Source: a bacterium (GTDB lineage: Bacteria > Bacteroidota > Ignavibacteria > Kapaibacteriales > UBA2268). From it: a stretch of 64,000 nucleotides of DNA. Made by a program: the position numbers and the translations under genes. The notes under the pieces were generated by a model. That model had not been told where the DNA came from and did not search any database. It worked only from the letters and a program-made list of their open reading frames with translations. Below, in pieces: positions 17,870-26,878 of the stretch. How positions within the stretch are numbered: the first letter of the stretch is position 1; every line of letters begins with the position of its first letter. Where the stretch lies: assembly GCA_030431515.1 (NCBI GenBank), contig JAUIIX010000001.1, positions 1 through 64,000 on the forward strand, given 5' to 3'.

Positions 17870-19079
17870 GTTTGAAAAAATATATGATTTCTTTTCAGGT
17901 GAAATGTCAGAGATTGAAGAAAAGATTTTATTTGAAGAATTGAGTAAAAATGATGAATTAAGAACAGAATTTAATAATCATAAGAAAATTAATGATGTAA
18001 TAAGAAGAAATAATACTCTGGAGTCTGCTCCAAATTCTTCAAAGGAAAAATTATTTGCTAATCTCGGAATAGATTTACCTCATTCAAGTACTTCAATAAG
18101 TACAATGACAAAAGGCAATAATAAGTTGCTAAGTGGGATTTCTTACTTTTCCGTAGCTATTATAAGTGCAGTAATTGTTTATTTTTTAATAAATAAAGGG
18201 TATGAAGAAAATTATTTTACATTGAACAATAAAATACAGAATTTAAATACAGAATATAAAAATTCAAATGAGAAATTAAATAAATTAATTGCTGAAAAAG
18301 ATCATTTAATCAGTGAATTAAAACAAAGTAATAATGATTTTGAAAACAAATTAAATGAAGGTCAAGAAAATATTAAATACATTGAAAAAATAGTTTATAT
18401 AGAAAAAGCAAATAGTAATAATGATTTAATAACTGAATTTAATAAAGCCCAAGAAGACCCTAATTTTAATAATCTAAAAACATTAGATTATTCAAAAAAT
18501 AATAACAAATATTATTTCAAGTTAAACAATAGAAATAATCTTTCTAATAAATATGATTTAGAAAAAATTAAATTTGAAGAAATTGAAGCAAAATCTAAGC
18601 TATATAATTTTACTATTGAATTTTCAAATAACTTTGATTTTTTCAATATTGCACCAAGAACATCACCGGACAATTTTAATTCATTTAATAATAATTCCAT
18701 TTCTTTTTTATATAATATTAAAAATAATTTTGATATAGGAATAAATGTAATTGGAGAAAATTATTCTTTGAAGTATATTAATACAGAAGAAGATGGGGAA
18801 TATTGGTATTATCAAACCCCTAATTTTTTAACAACATCATTAGTTGGAAAATACAGATACGAACTTACAGATAAATTCAAACTATCTCCATTTATAAGTG
18901 CTGGTTTTAATCAAACTGGTGGAGTAATCAGAGGTGGGATTGGATTACAATATATGATTTCTGATATTGTAGGAATTTTATTAAATTCGCAATATTCTAA
19001 TATGGTTTTTCAAAATAGTAATACAGTTTATAACTCTGGAAAAACAAGTATTCAAATAGGTTTAATATGGAAAAATTAA
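17862..19079 (+). CDS. Dual-membrane-spanning anti-sigma-like protein with beta-barrel
   Basis: A 405 aa protein with four parts. Residues 1-88 resemble an anti-sigma cytoplasmic domain (FEKIYDFFSGEMSEIEEKILFEELSKND). Residues 90-111 form one transmembrane helix (LLSGISYFSVAIISAVIVYFLI). Residues ~118-190 are a coiled-coil/linker (LNKLIAEKDHLISELKQSNND, then YIEKIVYIEK). Residues ~240-405 form a beta-rich domain with alternating strands (LTTSLVGKYRYELTDKFKLSPFISAGF) ending in IQIGLIWKN, like a small outer-membrane barrel. This matches the layout of the dual membrane-spanning anti-sigma factors (Dma) reported in Bacteroides. It overlaps the ECF gene by 8 bases and the lipoprotein gene by 13. 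The barrel call is by eye. Confidence 0.8.
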   Translation: MSKFEKIYDFFSGEMSEIEEKILFEELSKNDELRTEFNNHKKINDVIRRNNTLESAPNSSKEKLFANLGIDLPHSSTSISTMTKGNNKLLSGISYFSVAIISAVIVYFLINKGYEENYFTLNNKIQNLNTEYKNSNEKLNKLIAEKDHLISELKQSNNDFENKLNEGQENIKYIEKIVYIEKANSNNDLITEFNKAQEDPNFNNLKTLDYSKNNNKYYFKLNNRNNLSNKYDLEKIKFEEIEAKSKLYNFTIEFSNNFDFFNIAPRTSPDNFNSFNNNSISFLYNIKNNFDIGINVIGENYSLKYINTEEDGEYWYYQTPNFLTTSLVGKYRYELTDKFKLSPFISAGFNQTGGVIRGGIGLQYMISDIVGILLNSQYSNMVFQNSNTVYNSGKTSIQIGLIWKN

Positions 19080-19714
19080 TATATGTATTAGTTTTATTTT
19101 ATTTAATTTCTTGCGGTAATCCTGTAGATTCCGACAAGAATATAGTAAAAGATAAAATTAAAAGTAAAGATGTATTTGCTCGTCCAACTGCTATAAATTC
19201 CTTATGGACATATAGAATTGATGCCGTATATACTGAAAACGGATTAAACAAATTACCAGTTAATTACCCCGTCAATATTCAAGAAAATGTTTTATCAAAG
19301 AATGATGTTAAGGGAGAAAATTGGTTCATTTCAACGATAAACGGAAATGATGTGAATGTTCAGGTTGGAGAAGATTTTATATATTACGAAGTAGATGAAT
19401 TTGAAAAATTAATATTACCAATAAGTACATATACAGATTTATATATTAAAGTTAATTCTGAAGAAGACTGGACATATAATGGGATAGATTACACTTATTT
19501 AGGAAATAGTAACATAGATATAAACGGTACAATTTATAATGTGAAAAGTGTAAAATTTGAGAACAAAGCAGTAAATCAAACAGGTGCGACATATACCAAA
19601 ACAGTTTATTATAATTCAGACTTAGGTATAGTAAAAATTGAATATTTATATAACTTTACAACTCGACTTACAATATTTAATTTAAAATTAGATTTACTTT
19701 CATTTAAGCAATAA
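19067..19714 (+). CDS. Lipoprotein of the ECF/anti-sigma locus
   Basis: A 215 aa protein with a lipobox (VLVLFYLISC, Cys about 16), so it is a predicted lipoprotein. The mature part is beta-rich (NSLWTYRIDAVYTENGL, then LGIVKIEYLYNFTTRL) and has no recognised catalytic motif. It starts 13 bases inside the anti-sigma-like gene and is the last gene of the three-gene unit. It may be a sensor partner or a target of the sigma factor; neither can be decided. The opening W-T-Y motif is shared with the proteins at 32396 and 33081, which could reflect a common lipoprotein fold. Confidence 0.8.
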   Translation: MEKLIYVLVLFYLISCGNPVDSDKNIVKDKIKSKDVFARPTAINSLWTYRIDAVYTENGLNKLPVNYPVNIQENVLSKNDVKGENWFISTINGNDVNVQVGEDFIYYEVDEFEKLILPISTYTDLYIKVNSEEDWTYNGIDYTYLGNSNIDINGTIYNVKSVKFENKAVNQTGATYTKTVYYNSDLGIVKIEYLYNFTTRLTIFNLKLDLLSFKQ

Positions 19715-19774
19715 ATTAAACATTATAAAATTACTTTTATCAATTAGAATTTATATTAGAATCTTTTTACTTTC

Positions 19775-19795
19775 TCATTCAGAGCGGAACGATGA
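19775..19795. repeat. Dispersed repeat unit (TCATTCAGAGCG type)
   Basis: A single short copy, TCATTCAGAGCGGAACGATGA, lies in the gap between the convergent lipoprotein and ugd genes. Confidence 0.65.
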
Positions 19796-19925
19796 CTTTT
19801 CCAGAAATTTGAATGCTAAGTTTGATAGAATTAAATTTCTGTCTTGAAATGCGTAATTATAAAGAAAATGACCTACCAAAACAGGTAAGCCATTTAATTA
19901 TAGATAAATATTAAAAGAGATATTA

Positions 19926-21266
19926 TTATTTACCTACTACTCTTCTTCCGATAGAATAATATTCAAATTCTAATTCTTCCATTTCTTTTAATTCATATAA
20001 ATTTCTACCATCAAAGATTAGATGATTGTTTAGCAATTCTTTTATTTTATCAAAGTTAGGTGTTCTAAATACACTCCATTCTGTACAAATTACTAATGCA
20101 TCTACTCCTTCGATACAATCATACATATCATCTGCATAATAGATTTTATCACCAAATTTATCTTTTGTATTGTCCATTGCCTCTTGGTCAAATACTCTAA
20201 CTTTAGCACCTCTATCTAATAGATTTTGGATAACTTTATATGCAGGAGCATCTCTAACATCATCAGTATTAGGTTTGAATGCTAATCCCCAAATTCCAAA
20301 AGATTTTCCTTCAACATCGCCTTCAAATCTATTTATTATTTTATCTATAAATCTTAAAGTTTGTTTACGGTTTATTTCTTCTGTTGCTTGAACAATTAGT
20401 AAATCAGTTCCCTCTTGCATTGAAGAAAAATTAAGAGCTTGAACATCTTTTGGAAAGCATGATCCACCATATCCAAGTCCTGCAAATAAGAATCTTTTAC
20501 CAATTCGAGAATCAGAACCTATCCCTAAACGAATAGAATCGATGTCTGCGCCTACTTTTTCACAATAAGCCGACAAATCATTCATGAATGAAATTTTTGT
20601 AGCTAAGAATGAGTTTGCAGCATATTTTGTTACTTCAGCAGATTTTTCATCCATTATATATATTGGATTTCCACTTCTTAAAAATGGCTTATAAAGATCC
20701 TTCATTTTTTCACCAACCCAATCCGAAGAAGTTCCTATAACTACTCTTTCTGGTTTCATAGCATCTTCAACAGCGTAACCTTCTCTTAAAAACTCTGGAT
20801 TACTACATACAAAAACATTATTTTCATTACCTAATACTTCAGCAAAAATATTAGTTACTTTTTCTGATGTTCCAACAGGAACAGTAGATTTATCAACTAT
20901 TATTTTCTTCTCAGTAATATTTTCATTTTTAATAATATTAGCGATATCACGAGATACATTAAGCACAAATTTTAAATCTGCAGAGCCATCAGCGTCAGGT
21001 GGGGTTGGTAAGCAAAGAAAAATAATTTGACATTTTTCTACTGCTTCTTGAAGATTGTTAGTAAACTTGAGACGATTTTCTTCGATATTATGCACCATCA
21101 ATCTTTCTAAACCTGGTTCATAAATTGGGCTTATACCCTTTTTCATTTTTTCAATTTTTGCTTCATCAATATCAACACAAGTTACATCATTCCCGGTTTC
21201 TGCAAATGTAGTTCCTGATACTATTCCTACATAACCTGTACCAATAATTCCTATTTTAAAAGCCAT
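19926..21266 (-). CDS. UDP-glucose 6-dehydrogenase
   Basis: A 446 aa enzyme oxidising UDP-glucose to UDP-glucuronate with two NAD+. It has the N-terminal Rossmann motif KIGIIGTGYVGIVSG, the CLPTPPDADGSADL segment, VDKSTVPVGT, and the catalytic-cysteine motif GYGGSCFPKD. The C-terminal domain includes FGIWGLAFKPNTDDVRDAP. Length is typical of the Ugd/TuaD family. It is the last gene of a tight minus-strand operon that otherwise encodes envelope proteins, 11 bases after the small membrane protein. Its product feeds uronate-containing polysaccharides, which fits the WlbB-type enzyme at 3.8 kb and the lyase at 48-50 kb. A UDP-N-acetylmannosamine or GDP-mannose dehydrogenase is less likely but not excluded. 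Confidence 0.92.
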   Translation of the reverse strand: MAFKIGIIGTGYVGIVSGTTFAETGNDVTCVDIDEAKIEKMKKGISPIYEPGLERLMVHNIEENRLKFTNNLQEAVEKCQIIFLCLPTPPDADGSADLKFVLNVSRDIANIIKNENITEKKIIVDKSTVPVGTSEKVTNIFAEVLGNENNVFVCSNPEFLREGYAVEDAMKPERVVIGTSSDWVGEKMKDLYKPFLRSGNPIYIMDEKSAEVTKYAANSFLATKISFMNDLSAYCEKVGADIDSIRLGIGSDSRIGKRFLFAGLGYGGSCFPKDVQALNFSSMQEGTDLLIVQATEEINRKQTLRFIDKIINRFEGDVEGKSFGIWGLAFKPNTDDVRDAPAYKVIQNLLDRGAKVRVFDQEAMDNTKDKFGDKIYYADDMYDCIEGVDALVICTEWSVFRTPNFDKIKELLNNHLIFDGRNLYELKEMEELEFEYYSIGRRVVGK

Positions 21267-21277
21267 TAAACACCTTT

Positions 21278-21460
21278 TTATTGCAAATTAAAATTATATA
21301 AGTTCAAAATTACTAAAATTAATATTAATAATACTGCTATAGATAGCAGAAATTTGATTGCATTTTTAAACAATTTCCAGCAAATAAGAAATAAAATCGC
21401 AGCAACTATTACTTGAATATAAATAGGTTGACTTGCAATATATTGAATTATTCCGTCCAT
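21278..21460 (-). CDS. Small two-helix membrane protein
   Basis: A 60 aa protein composed almost entirely of two hydrophobic helices (IYIQVIVAAILFLICWKLF and AIKFLLSIAVLLILILVIL) with a short basic loop. It abuts the tonB-like gene without any gap and lies 11 bases before ugd, so it is co-transcribed. Its position inside a gap-free operon supports it as a real gene despite its size. Function unknown; a small subunit or regulator of the neighbouring envelope proteins is possible. Confidence 0.65.
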   Translation of the reverse strand: MDGIIQYIASQPIYIQVIVAAILFLICWKLFKNAIKFLLSIAVLLILILVILNLYNFNLQ

Positions 21461-22252
21461 CTATCTCAAAATAAAAGTTAGAGGAATTCTACCAACCATA
21501 ATAGTATTATTACCTTCTGGTAATGGATTAAATCTCCATTTCTTTAATGCTTTTATAGCAGCTTCTTCGAGTTCTGGGTCAGCTTTCTGAATAGGTAAAA
21601 CACTAACAACAGTTCCATCGGCAAGTACTTTGAATTGCAAAATAATTTGAGATGAAGATTTTACACTATTTGGAAAATTAGGAAGTACTTTATTTAAAAC
21701 GGTTCTTCCTCCTCCACCACCCCAATCTATTTCACCAAAGCCATCGCCTTTCCCTTTGCCACGACCTCTCACTCCAAGACCAGAAGCTAAGGGGTCACTT
21801 GCTTTCATATCGCTTCCAACATTATCAGCATCATCACCAGTTACAGTTTTATCATTAGTTTTTGAAGACAATTTTTCAACTGGTTTATATGTATCTGCTT
21901 CAGCTATGTTGTCAGTTGTTTTTTTACTGATATTATTGCCAGAAGATTTCTGTGCATCTTCTAAATTCATTTTTGGTTTACTACCCTTCGATTTAGCTCC
22001 TTCTTCTGTCAGATTACCAGATTTTAAACCTGTATTATCACCTGAGCCGAGATTTAGCAAAGTAAGTGGAACAGTATTAACTTCAAATGGTTTTACTTCA
22101 CGTGGGGTAATATTAGCAATGTCAAATAAATAAATAGCCAAAGCTGTGATACCTATTCCAATCAACCAACCCTTGAATGTATTAGCATCCCATGGCAGTT
22201 TAATAGCTATCTGCTTATTTTCTTGACTTTCATAAGTTTTATATAAATCCAT
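21461..22252 (-). CDS. TonB-family energy transducer
   Basis: A 263 aa protein with a short cytoplasmic N-terminus, one transmembrane helix (WLIGIGITALAIYLF, about 30-46), a ~130-residue polar linker rich in Lys, Ser and Asp, and a Gly-rich hinge. A C-terminal TonB domain (about 180-263) reads LQFKVLADGTVVSVLPIQKADPELEEAAIKALKKWRFNPLP. It couples inner-membrane proton-motive force to outer-membrane receptors. ExbB/ExbD partners are not in the window. It follows the SPOR protein gene by nine bases. The outer-membrane barrel in the same operon is its natural partner candidate; the receptor at 11.1 kb is another. Confidence 0.9.
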   Translation of the reverse strand: MDLYKTYESQENKQIAIKLPWDANTFKGWLIGIGITALAIYLFDIANITPREVKPFEVNTVPLTLLNLGSGDNTGLKSGNLTEEGAKSKGSKPKMNLEDAQKSSGNNISKKTTDNIAEADTYKPVEKLSSKTNDKTVTGDDADNVGSDMKASDPLASGLGVRGRGKGKGDGFGEIDWGGGGGRTVLNKVLPNFPNSVKSSSQIILQFKVLADGTVVSVLPIQKADPELEEAAIKALKKWRFNPLPEGNNTIMVGRIPLTFILR

Positions 22253-22261
22253 AATTGCCTT

Positions 22262-23941
22262 TTATTTAACCCTATCAACCCAAGTCTGTGCATACCCTAA
22301 TTTAGAAGCTGTTTCCATTGCTTCAGACTTAGTATTAAATGAACCAAATCTAACTCTATACCAAATTTCATCTCTCACAACTTGTTCACTAATAAAAGCA
22401 TCATTAATATTCTGATTTCTCAATTTATTTAACCAATAATTAGCATCTTCCTTTGATTGAGAAGCGTAAATTTGAACTATAAATAATCCTTCATCGCTTT
22501 TCTCTTTTTTCGGATAAGCTAATTTATTATTTACTTCTGATGATTTACTAATTGTCGCTTTTTCAGTATTATTTTTAGCAATATCATTATTTTCAGTAAT
22601 TTTCTTATCACTACTTTTACGTTTATTTTCTGTATTAGTTATTACTTTTTCATTTACTTTCGTGTTTTCTTTTACATCTAACTTTTTAGATTGTATTTTT
22701 TTGTTTTCACTTTTAAGTTTAGGACTTAGAGAACTTATACTCTTTGATTTAGTTTTTTCTTCAACTTCATCAATTTTAGGAAGATTTATCTTCTGAACTT
22801 TCTTATTCTCTTCATTTGATTTAACATCTTTTTTATCATTATTCTCTGCCAAATCTTCAACATTTTCTAAATTCTTTTCAGTTATTTTATCATCTTTTTT
22901 GGAAATCTCATTAGATTTATCTTTTTCAATTTCATTATTATTATCTTTATTTTCATTTCTTGAAATAGAATTACTGCTATTTCCGTCAACATTGTCAACA
23001 AGAGTAGAGTCATTGCCTATATTTTCGCTATTGAAAAGAGTATCTTTATTTAGAATAGCAATAGTTAACATTGTAAGAAGTAAAACTGCAGCAATGCTTG
23101 AATAAACATAAAGCATTTTTTTGTTAGATTTCTTTTTATCATCTTTTTTAACTTCTTCTTTTACTTCTTCCTTTTTTTTCTCTTCTTCATCAGTTAATTT
23201 ATCAATACCAAAATTAGATGGCTTATCTGCGTCAATATCATTAAAATTCATAACACTGGCAGACATATCTTCATCTATAGGGAAATCATCTCTCGGAACA
23301 GATTCTTGATATTCATCAAAACTAAATTCATTAGCTTTTCTTTCACTTCCTCTTTGTAACTCAGATTCAACTAATCCTTTTAATGTGTCGTCTAATTGAA
23401 GTCCTTGTTCTTCATCAGGGTTATTACCTTCTAATGCGGCAATTTCTTCTTCACTTAATTCTTCAATACCAGAATCAACATCATTTTCCTTATCAACATC
23501 ATTTTCATCTTCGTCAAAAATAGAGTTATCAAACTCACTTTCATCTTCGTCAGAGTACTCAGAAAAGGCATCAAAATCTCCATCTGAATCTTCAAATGCT
23601 CCTGAAATACTTTCAGAAGTATCACTTTCGTCTAATGATTCTTCACTTGCACTTTCTTCATCGACCTCATCACCAAAATCAAAATTAGCTTCATCATCTA
23701 CATCTTCTAATTCATCAGATAAATCACCAAAATCTTCTTCACTATCAAATTCATCAGCACTGTCATCATCTTGGAAAAGAGATTCACCAGGAATTAATGG
23801 CTCTTCGATATAAGTAAAATCGGGTAATACTCCAGGATATGATTCTAAGTTTTCAAGTGCAAAAGTCTCATCACCTGTTTCGTTAGGAGTATATCCGGCT
23901 ATTTTTTCTTCTTCTGTTATATTTTTTTCTCTAATACTCAT
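22262..23941 (-). CDS. SPOR-domain membrane protein with long acidic cytoplasmic region
   Basis: A 559 aa single-pass protein. Residues 1-260 are extremely rich in Asp, Glu and Ser (DEDENDVDKENDVDSGIEEL) and predicted cytoplasmic. A Lys cluster then precedes a transmembrane helix (MLYVYSSIAAVLLLTMLTIAIL, about 276-297). A ~185-residue periplasmic linker rich in Lys, Asn and Glu follows. The C-terminus (about 487-559) is a SPOR domain (GLFIVQIYASQSKEDANYWL, IWYRVRFGSF). SPOR domains bind denuded septal peptidoglycan, so this protein probably localises to division sites. It lies nine bases from both neighbours. Low complexity generates the plus-strand shadow ORFs at 22899 and 23121. Confidence 0.87.
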   Translation of the reverse strand: MSIREKNITEEEKIAGYTPNETGDETFALENLESYPGVLPDFTYIEEPLIPGESLFQDDDSADEFDSEEDFGDLSDELEDVDDEANFDFGDEVDEESASEESLDESDTSESISGAFEDSDGDFDAFSEYSDEDESEFDNSIFDEDENDVDKENDVDSGIEELSEEEIAALEGNNPDEEQGLQLDDTLKGLVESELQRGSERKANEFSFDEYQESVPRDDFPIDEDMSASVMNFNDIDADKPSNFGIDKLTDEEEKKKEEVKEEVKKDDKKKSNKKMLYVYSSIAAVLLLTMLTIAILNKDTLFNSENIGNDSTLVDNVDGNSSNSISRNENKDNNNEIEKDKSNEISKKDDKITEKNLENVEDLAENNDKKDVKSNEENKKVQKINLPKIDEVEEKTKSKSISSLSPKLKSENKKIQSKKLDVKENTKVNEKVITNTENKRKSSDKKITENNDIAKNNTEKATISKSSEVNNKLAYPKKEKSDEGLFIVQIYASQSKEDANYWLNKLRNQNINDAFISEQVVRDEIWYRVRFGSFNTKSEAMETASKLGYAQTWVDRVK

Positions 23942-23950
23942 TTTACTTTG

Positions 23951-25534
23951 TTAAAACTTCCAATGAAATCCCATTGAAGCAAATAAAGATCTTTCCCGAT
24001 AATAGTTATAAATAAAAATATCTTGGTTAAATAGATTTTCTACTTTTGCAAAAATACTTAAATTTTTATTAATTAAATAATTAATGTCAAAATTCATGTT
24101 AAAGTAAGGGTCTAATTCATCAATATTCAGCAAGTCAACATACCTTGTTCCGACAAATTCAAAGCCAACTTTAGCACTTAAACCATTATTTAATTTTATT
24201 CGGTAATTCAATTCATTTTCAAAATCTGGGACATAAGTTAATTTCTTCTTTATACTATCGGTAGAAGTAATATTATACTTAAGTACTAAATCAATTGAAT
24301 GTACATCATCAAAGTTATAAAATCCATCAAAATACAAATTTAATATACTTGCATCAATATAATTAGGTGAGAAATATGATGAATCCATATTCACAAAATT
24401 TAAAACTCTATCCGCTAATTTATAATTTACTCCCATAGAAAAATTATAATCAATATCAGGGTGAAATAATATATTAGCAGCAATGTTTAACTTATTATAT
24501 TGATGATCAATATCAAAATCATAGTTTAAAAATCTATTCATATTAAATAGTTTATCAACAGTTTGCCTTTCTAAGCCAGATAAGAATGATCCTCTCATAG
24601 TCAAACTTTGCGATAATTTAGCGTTTATTCTTGCTTCTAATTTAAGAGCATTTCTAACACCATCATAGTAACTCGCTATTTGATAACCACCACGTAATTT
24701 TAAATCAAACCCCTCTGAAATGTAAGAAGCAATACCTTCTGCTAAAGCATAATTATTTGAATTTCCAAAGCTACTTCTTAAATCTGCTTCTACGTTAAAT
24801 CCAATTCTATATTTATTATAAGGATTTATTAATTGAAAATATCCATTCAAAGTTTGTTCTGAAAAATCAAGAGAATCACCTGTTGTTTTCATTACATTAA
24901 ATGCAGCACCTGTTTCAAAATTAAATCCTTCATAATGACCATCAACATCTAATCCCATTCCTAAATCAAGATTATTTCTTGTTTCAAAATCTTGAACAAC
25001 ATAATTATTATATCTATAATTTTGAAATTTTAAATTAGTTCTAGTTTTGCTTCCACCAAAAATAAAGAATTTTTCATCTGCAATATAATCTGAGAATAAT
25101 TGTGCATTTATTTTAGAATATTCTGCATTATCAATAAATCCACGACTTTGGTCATAAGTACCTTTTAGATATAAATCAAAATCATTAAAATCAGTTACAT
25201 ATCCTGCATCAACATTCGTAGAAATAAATCTACCGATTGAAGCTTCCACATATCCTTTTTCCTCAACTGGAACAACAGATTGGTATGGCAATCTTGAAAC
25301 TGGCAATACCGAAGGTCTAATTTTTTCTAACGAATTTAAGCTATCTAACTCACTTGCAGATAATTTAGGTACATTAGATGGATTTCGTTTAAAGCCAGAT
25401 TTTACATTAAGAAAATCGTTACCATAAATAATTGCTTCAGGTAAATCCACAGGTTTTTGTTCTTCTTTAGTCTCTTTTTCTTGACTAAATAAAGAAGTAA
25501 AACTAAAAATTAATATTATAAAAATAGCTTTCAT
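23951..25534 (-). CDS. Outer-membrane beta-barrel protein (TonB-receptor-like)
   Basis: About 527 aa. The start is set at the ATG at 25534 (MKAIFIILIFSFTSLFSQ, a signal peptide), not the track's 25564, because it overlaps the peptidase stop as ATGA and begins the signal peptide. A ~90-residue periplasmic N-terminal region (VDLPEAIIYGNDFLNVKSG) follows, then a barrel-like series of amphipathic strands (FDLYLKGTYDQSRG, LNIAANILFHPDIDYNFSMGV) ending in the C-terminal aromatic strand SLFASMGFHWKF. No full plug domain is evident, so it is not a classical TonB receptor, although LFNQDIFIYNYYRERS-type ends are shared with them. Its operon includes tonB. Confidence 0.82.
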   Translation of the reverse strand: MKAIFIILIFSFTSLFSQEKETKEEQKPVDLPEAIIYGNDFLNVKSGFKRNPSNVPKLSASELDSLNSLEKIRPSVLPVSRLPYQSVVPVEEKGYVEASIGRFISTNVDAGYVTDFNDFDLYLKGTYDQSRGFIDNAEYSKINAQLFSDYIADEKFFIFGGSKTRTNLKFQNYRYNNYVVQDFETRNNLDLGMGLDVDGHYEGFNFETGAAFNVMKTTGDSLDFSEQTLNGYFQLINPYNKYRIGFNVEADLRSSFGNSNNYALAEGIASYISEGFDLKLRGGYQIASYYDGVRNALKLEARINAKLSQSLTMRGSFLSGLERQTVDKLFNMNRFLNYDFDIDHQYNKLNIAANILFHPDIDYNFSMGVNYKLADRVLNFVNMDSSYFSPNYIDASILNLYFDGFYNFDDVHSIDLVLKYNITSTDSIKKKLTYVPDFENELNYRIKLNNGLSAKVGFEFVGTRYVDLLNIDELDPYFNMNFDINYLINKNLSIFAKVENLFNQDIFIYNYYRERSLFASMGFHWKF

Positions 25535-26868
25535 ATTCTTGCCAATGAACCCATAGGGTCCCAAATAGGTAAAACAATTGCTTCTTTTTTAAAATTCTCT
25601 CTATCTTCTTCACTCAATAAATCTTTATGAATAACTACTTGAAAAACATTATCAATGAACCATTGATTATTCATTACGAAAATTCCTTCAAATCCAACTT
25701 CACTTCCCCACGAGTTCTCTACTTTCCATTTTTCTACTTCGTCATTTTTGATATTAGCCCCAATAAAGACCATAGCGTGTGTCATTTTACTATGACAGTA
25801 TGTTAAGCGTTTTCCTTTATCTAAGTCAAGACAAGTAGCTAATGCCTCATTATAATCAAATAATTCGCTATGCATCAGTCCTTTTTGTCTATCTAAATGC
25901 TTACCCATATCACAACCGAACCAAACTGCTTCTCCTCGCTCCAGTTGTTTGCGAGAGTAGTCAACTAATTTTTCAATTTCTAAGTTAAGATATTTAATTT
26001 CTTTACCACCAACTACATTACCAAGATATTCAATAGTATAAGTTTTATTAAATGCTTTATCTTCTGTAGGAGCATTTATCAAACTAATATAATTAGACAA
26101 CTCACACTTTAAAAAATCCTTATAAAAAGATTTAGGAGTTAAATCTTTATATATTTTATAATTCTTATCTTTATCAGTAAACTCTAAATCAAAAGTATTA
26201 ATTGGCTCACCAACAGAATAAACTAACATATTATAAATGTCATTCATACATTTAGTTTTCTTCTTGTAAATTTGCTCTTCAGTCATTTTCGATTTAATCA
26301 ATCTACGTAATAGAGCTGTACTTTGTCTTAGTTTTACTGCTAAAGCAAAATTCAAACTTTTAGTACTACTACTATTGAAGGACTCTGGAAATACCGACTT
26401 AGGAACAATACCATATTTCTCAATTAAGGAGACATACATATCCCATTGCCCACCATCAGGTATAGGGTCGCTCATCAAATTATATAAAGTTCTGTCATCT
26501 AAATCTCTATCACTAAGATTAATAATTGCTTCAAGATAATAATTACATTTTTCAAGTTTATCCCAAAACATTAACCAACTTTGAGAAAATTCAAAATCTT
26601 CTAAATTATGTTCAACAATAAATTTCTGTCTAACAGTATTCAAAGCTGCAAACAACCAACATCTACCACTCTTCTGCTGATGTGTTATTTTTGAAAAAGG
26701 TAATTCTAAAGAAAAAGTTGTGCTAAGTTCATCAGCAGCTTTTTTATTAAAAGCAACTTGTTCAATTCCAATATGCTTTAGTGCATTAGATATTAGATTC
26801 CTATGAGCAGATTTATCTCTGTTTGCTTCTAATTTTTCTATTACATCAAAATTTAATTCTTTAAACAT
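25531..26868 (-). CDS. C1 papain-like aminopeptidase (bleomycin hydrolase/PepC family)
   Basis: A 445 aa cysteine peptidase without a signal peptide, hence cytoplasmic. The catalytic triad is visible: Cys70 in QQKSGRCWLFAALN, a His in SKMTHAMVFIG, and an Asn in KVENSWGSEVG. The PDGGQWDMYVSLIEKYGIVPKS block is typical of bleomycin hydrolase/PepC. These homohexameric enzymes trim peptides from the N-terminus. It is placed oddly inside an envelope operon, between the TPR protein (10-base gap) and the outer-membrane barrel (4-base overlap). The link may be only transcriptional. Confidence 0.93.
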   Translation of the reverse strand: MFKELNFDVIEKLEANRDKSAHRNLISNALKHIGIEQVAFNKKAADELSTTFSLELPFSKITHQQKSGRCWLFAALNTVRQKFIVEHNLEDFEFSQSWLMFWDKLEKCNYYLEAIINLSDRDLDDRTLYNLMSDPIPDGGQWDMYVSLIEKYGIVPKSVFPESFNSSSTKSLNFALAVKLRQSTALLRRLIKSKMTEEQIYKKKTKCMNDIYNMLVYSVGEPINTFDLEFTDKDKNYKIYKDLTPKSFYKDFLKCELSNYISLINAPTEDKAFNKTYTIEYLGNVVGGKEIKYLNLEIEKLVDYSRKQLERGEAVWFGCDMGKHLDRQKGLMHSELFDYNEALATCLDLDKGKRLTYCHSKMTHAMVFIGANIKNDEVEKWKVENSWGSEVGFEGIFVMNNQWFIDNVFQVVIHKDLLSEEDRENFKKEAIVLPIWDPMGSLARI

Positions 26869-26878
26869 TTTCTCTAAG

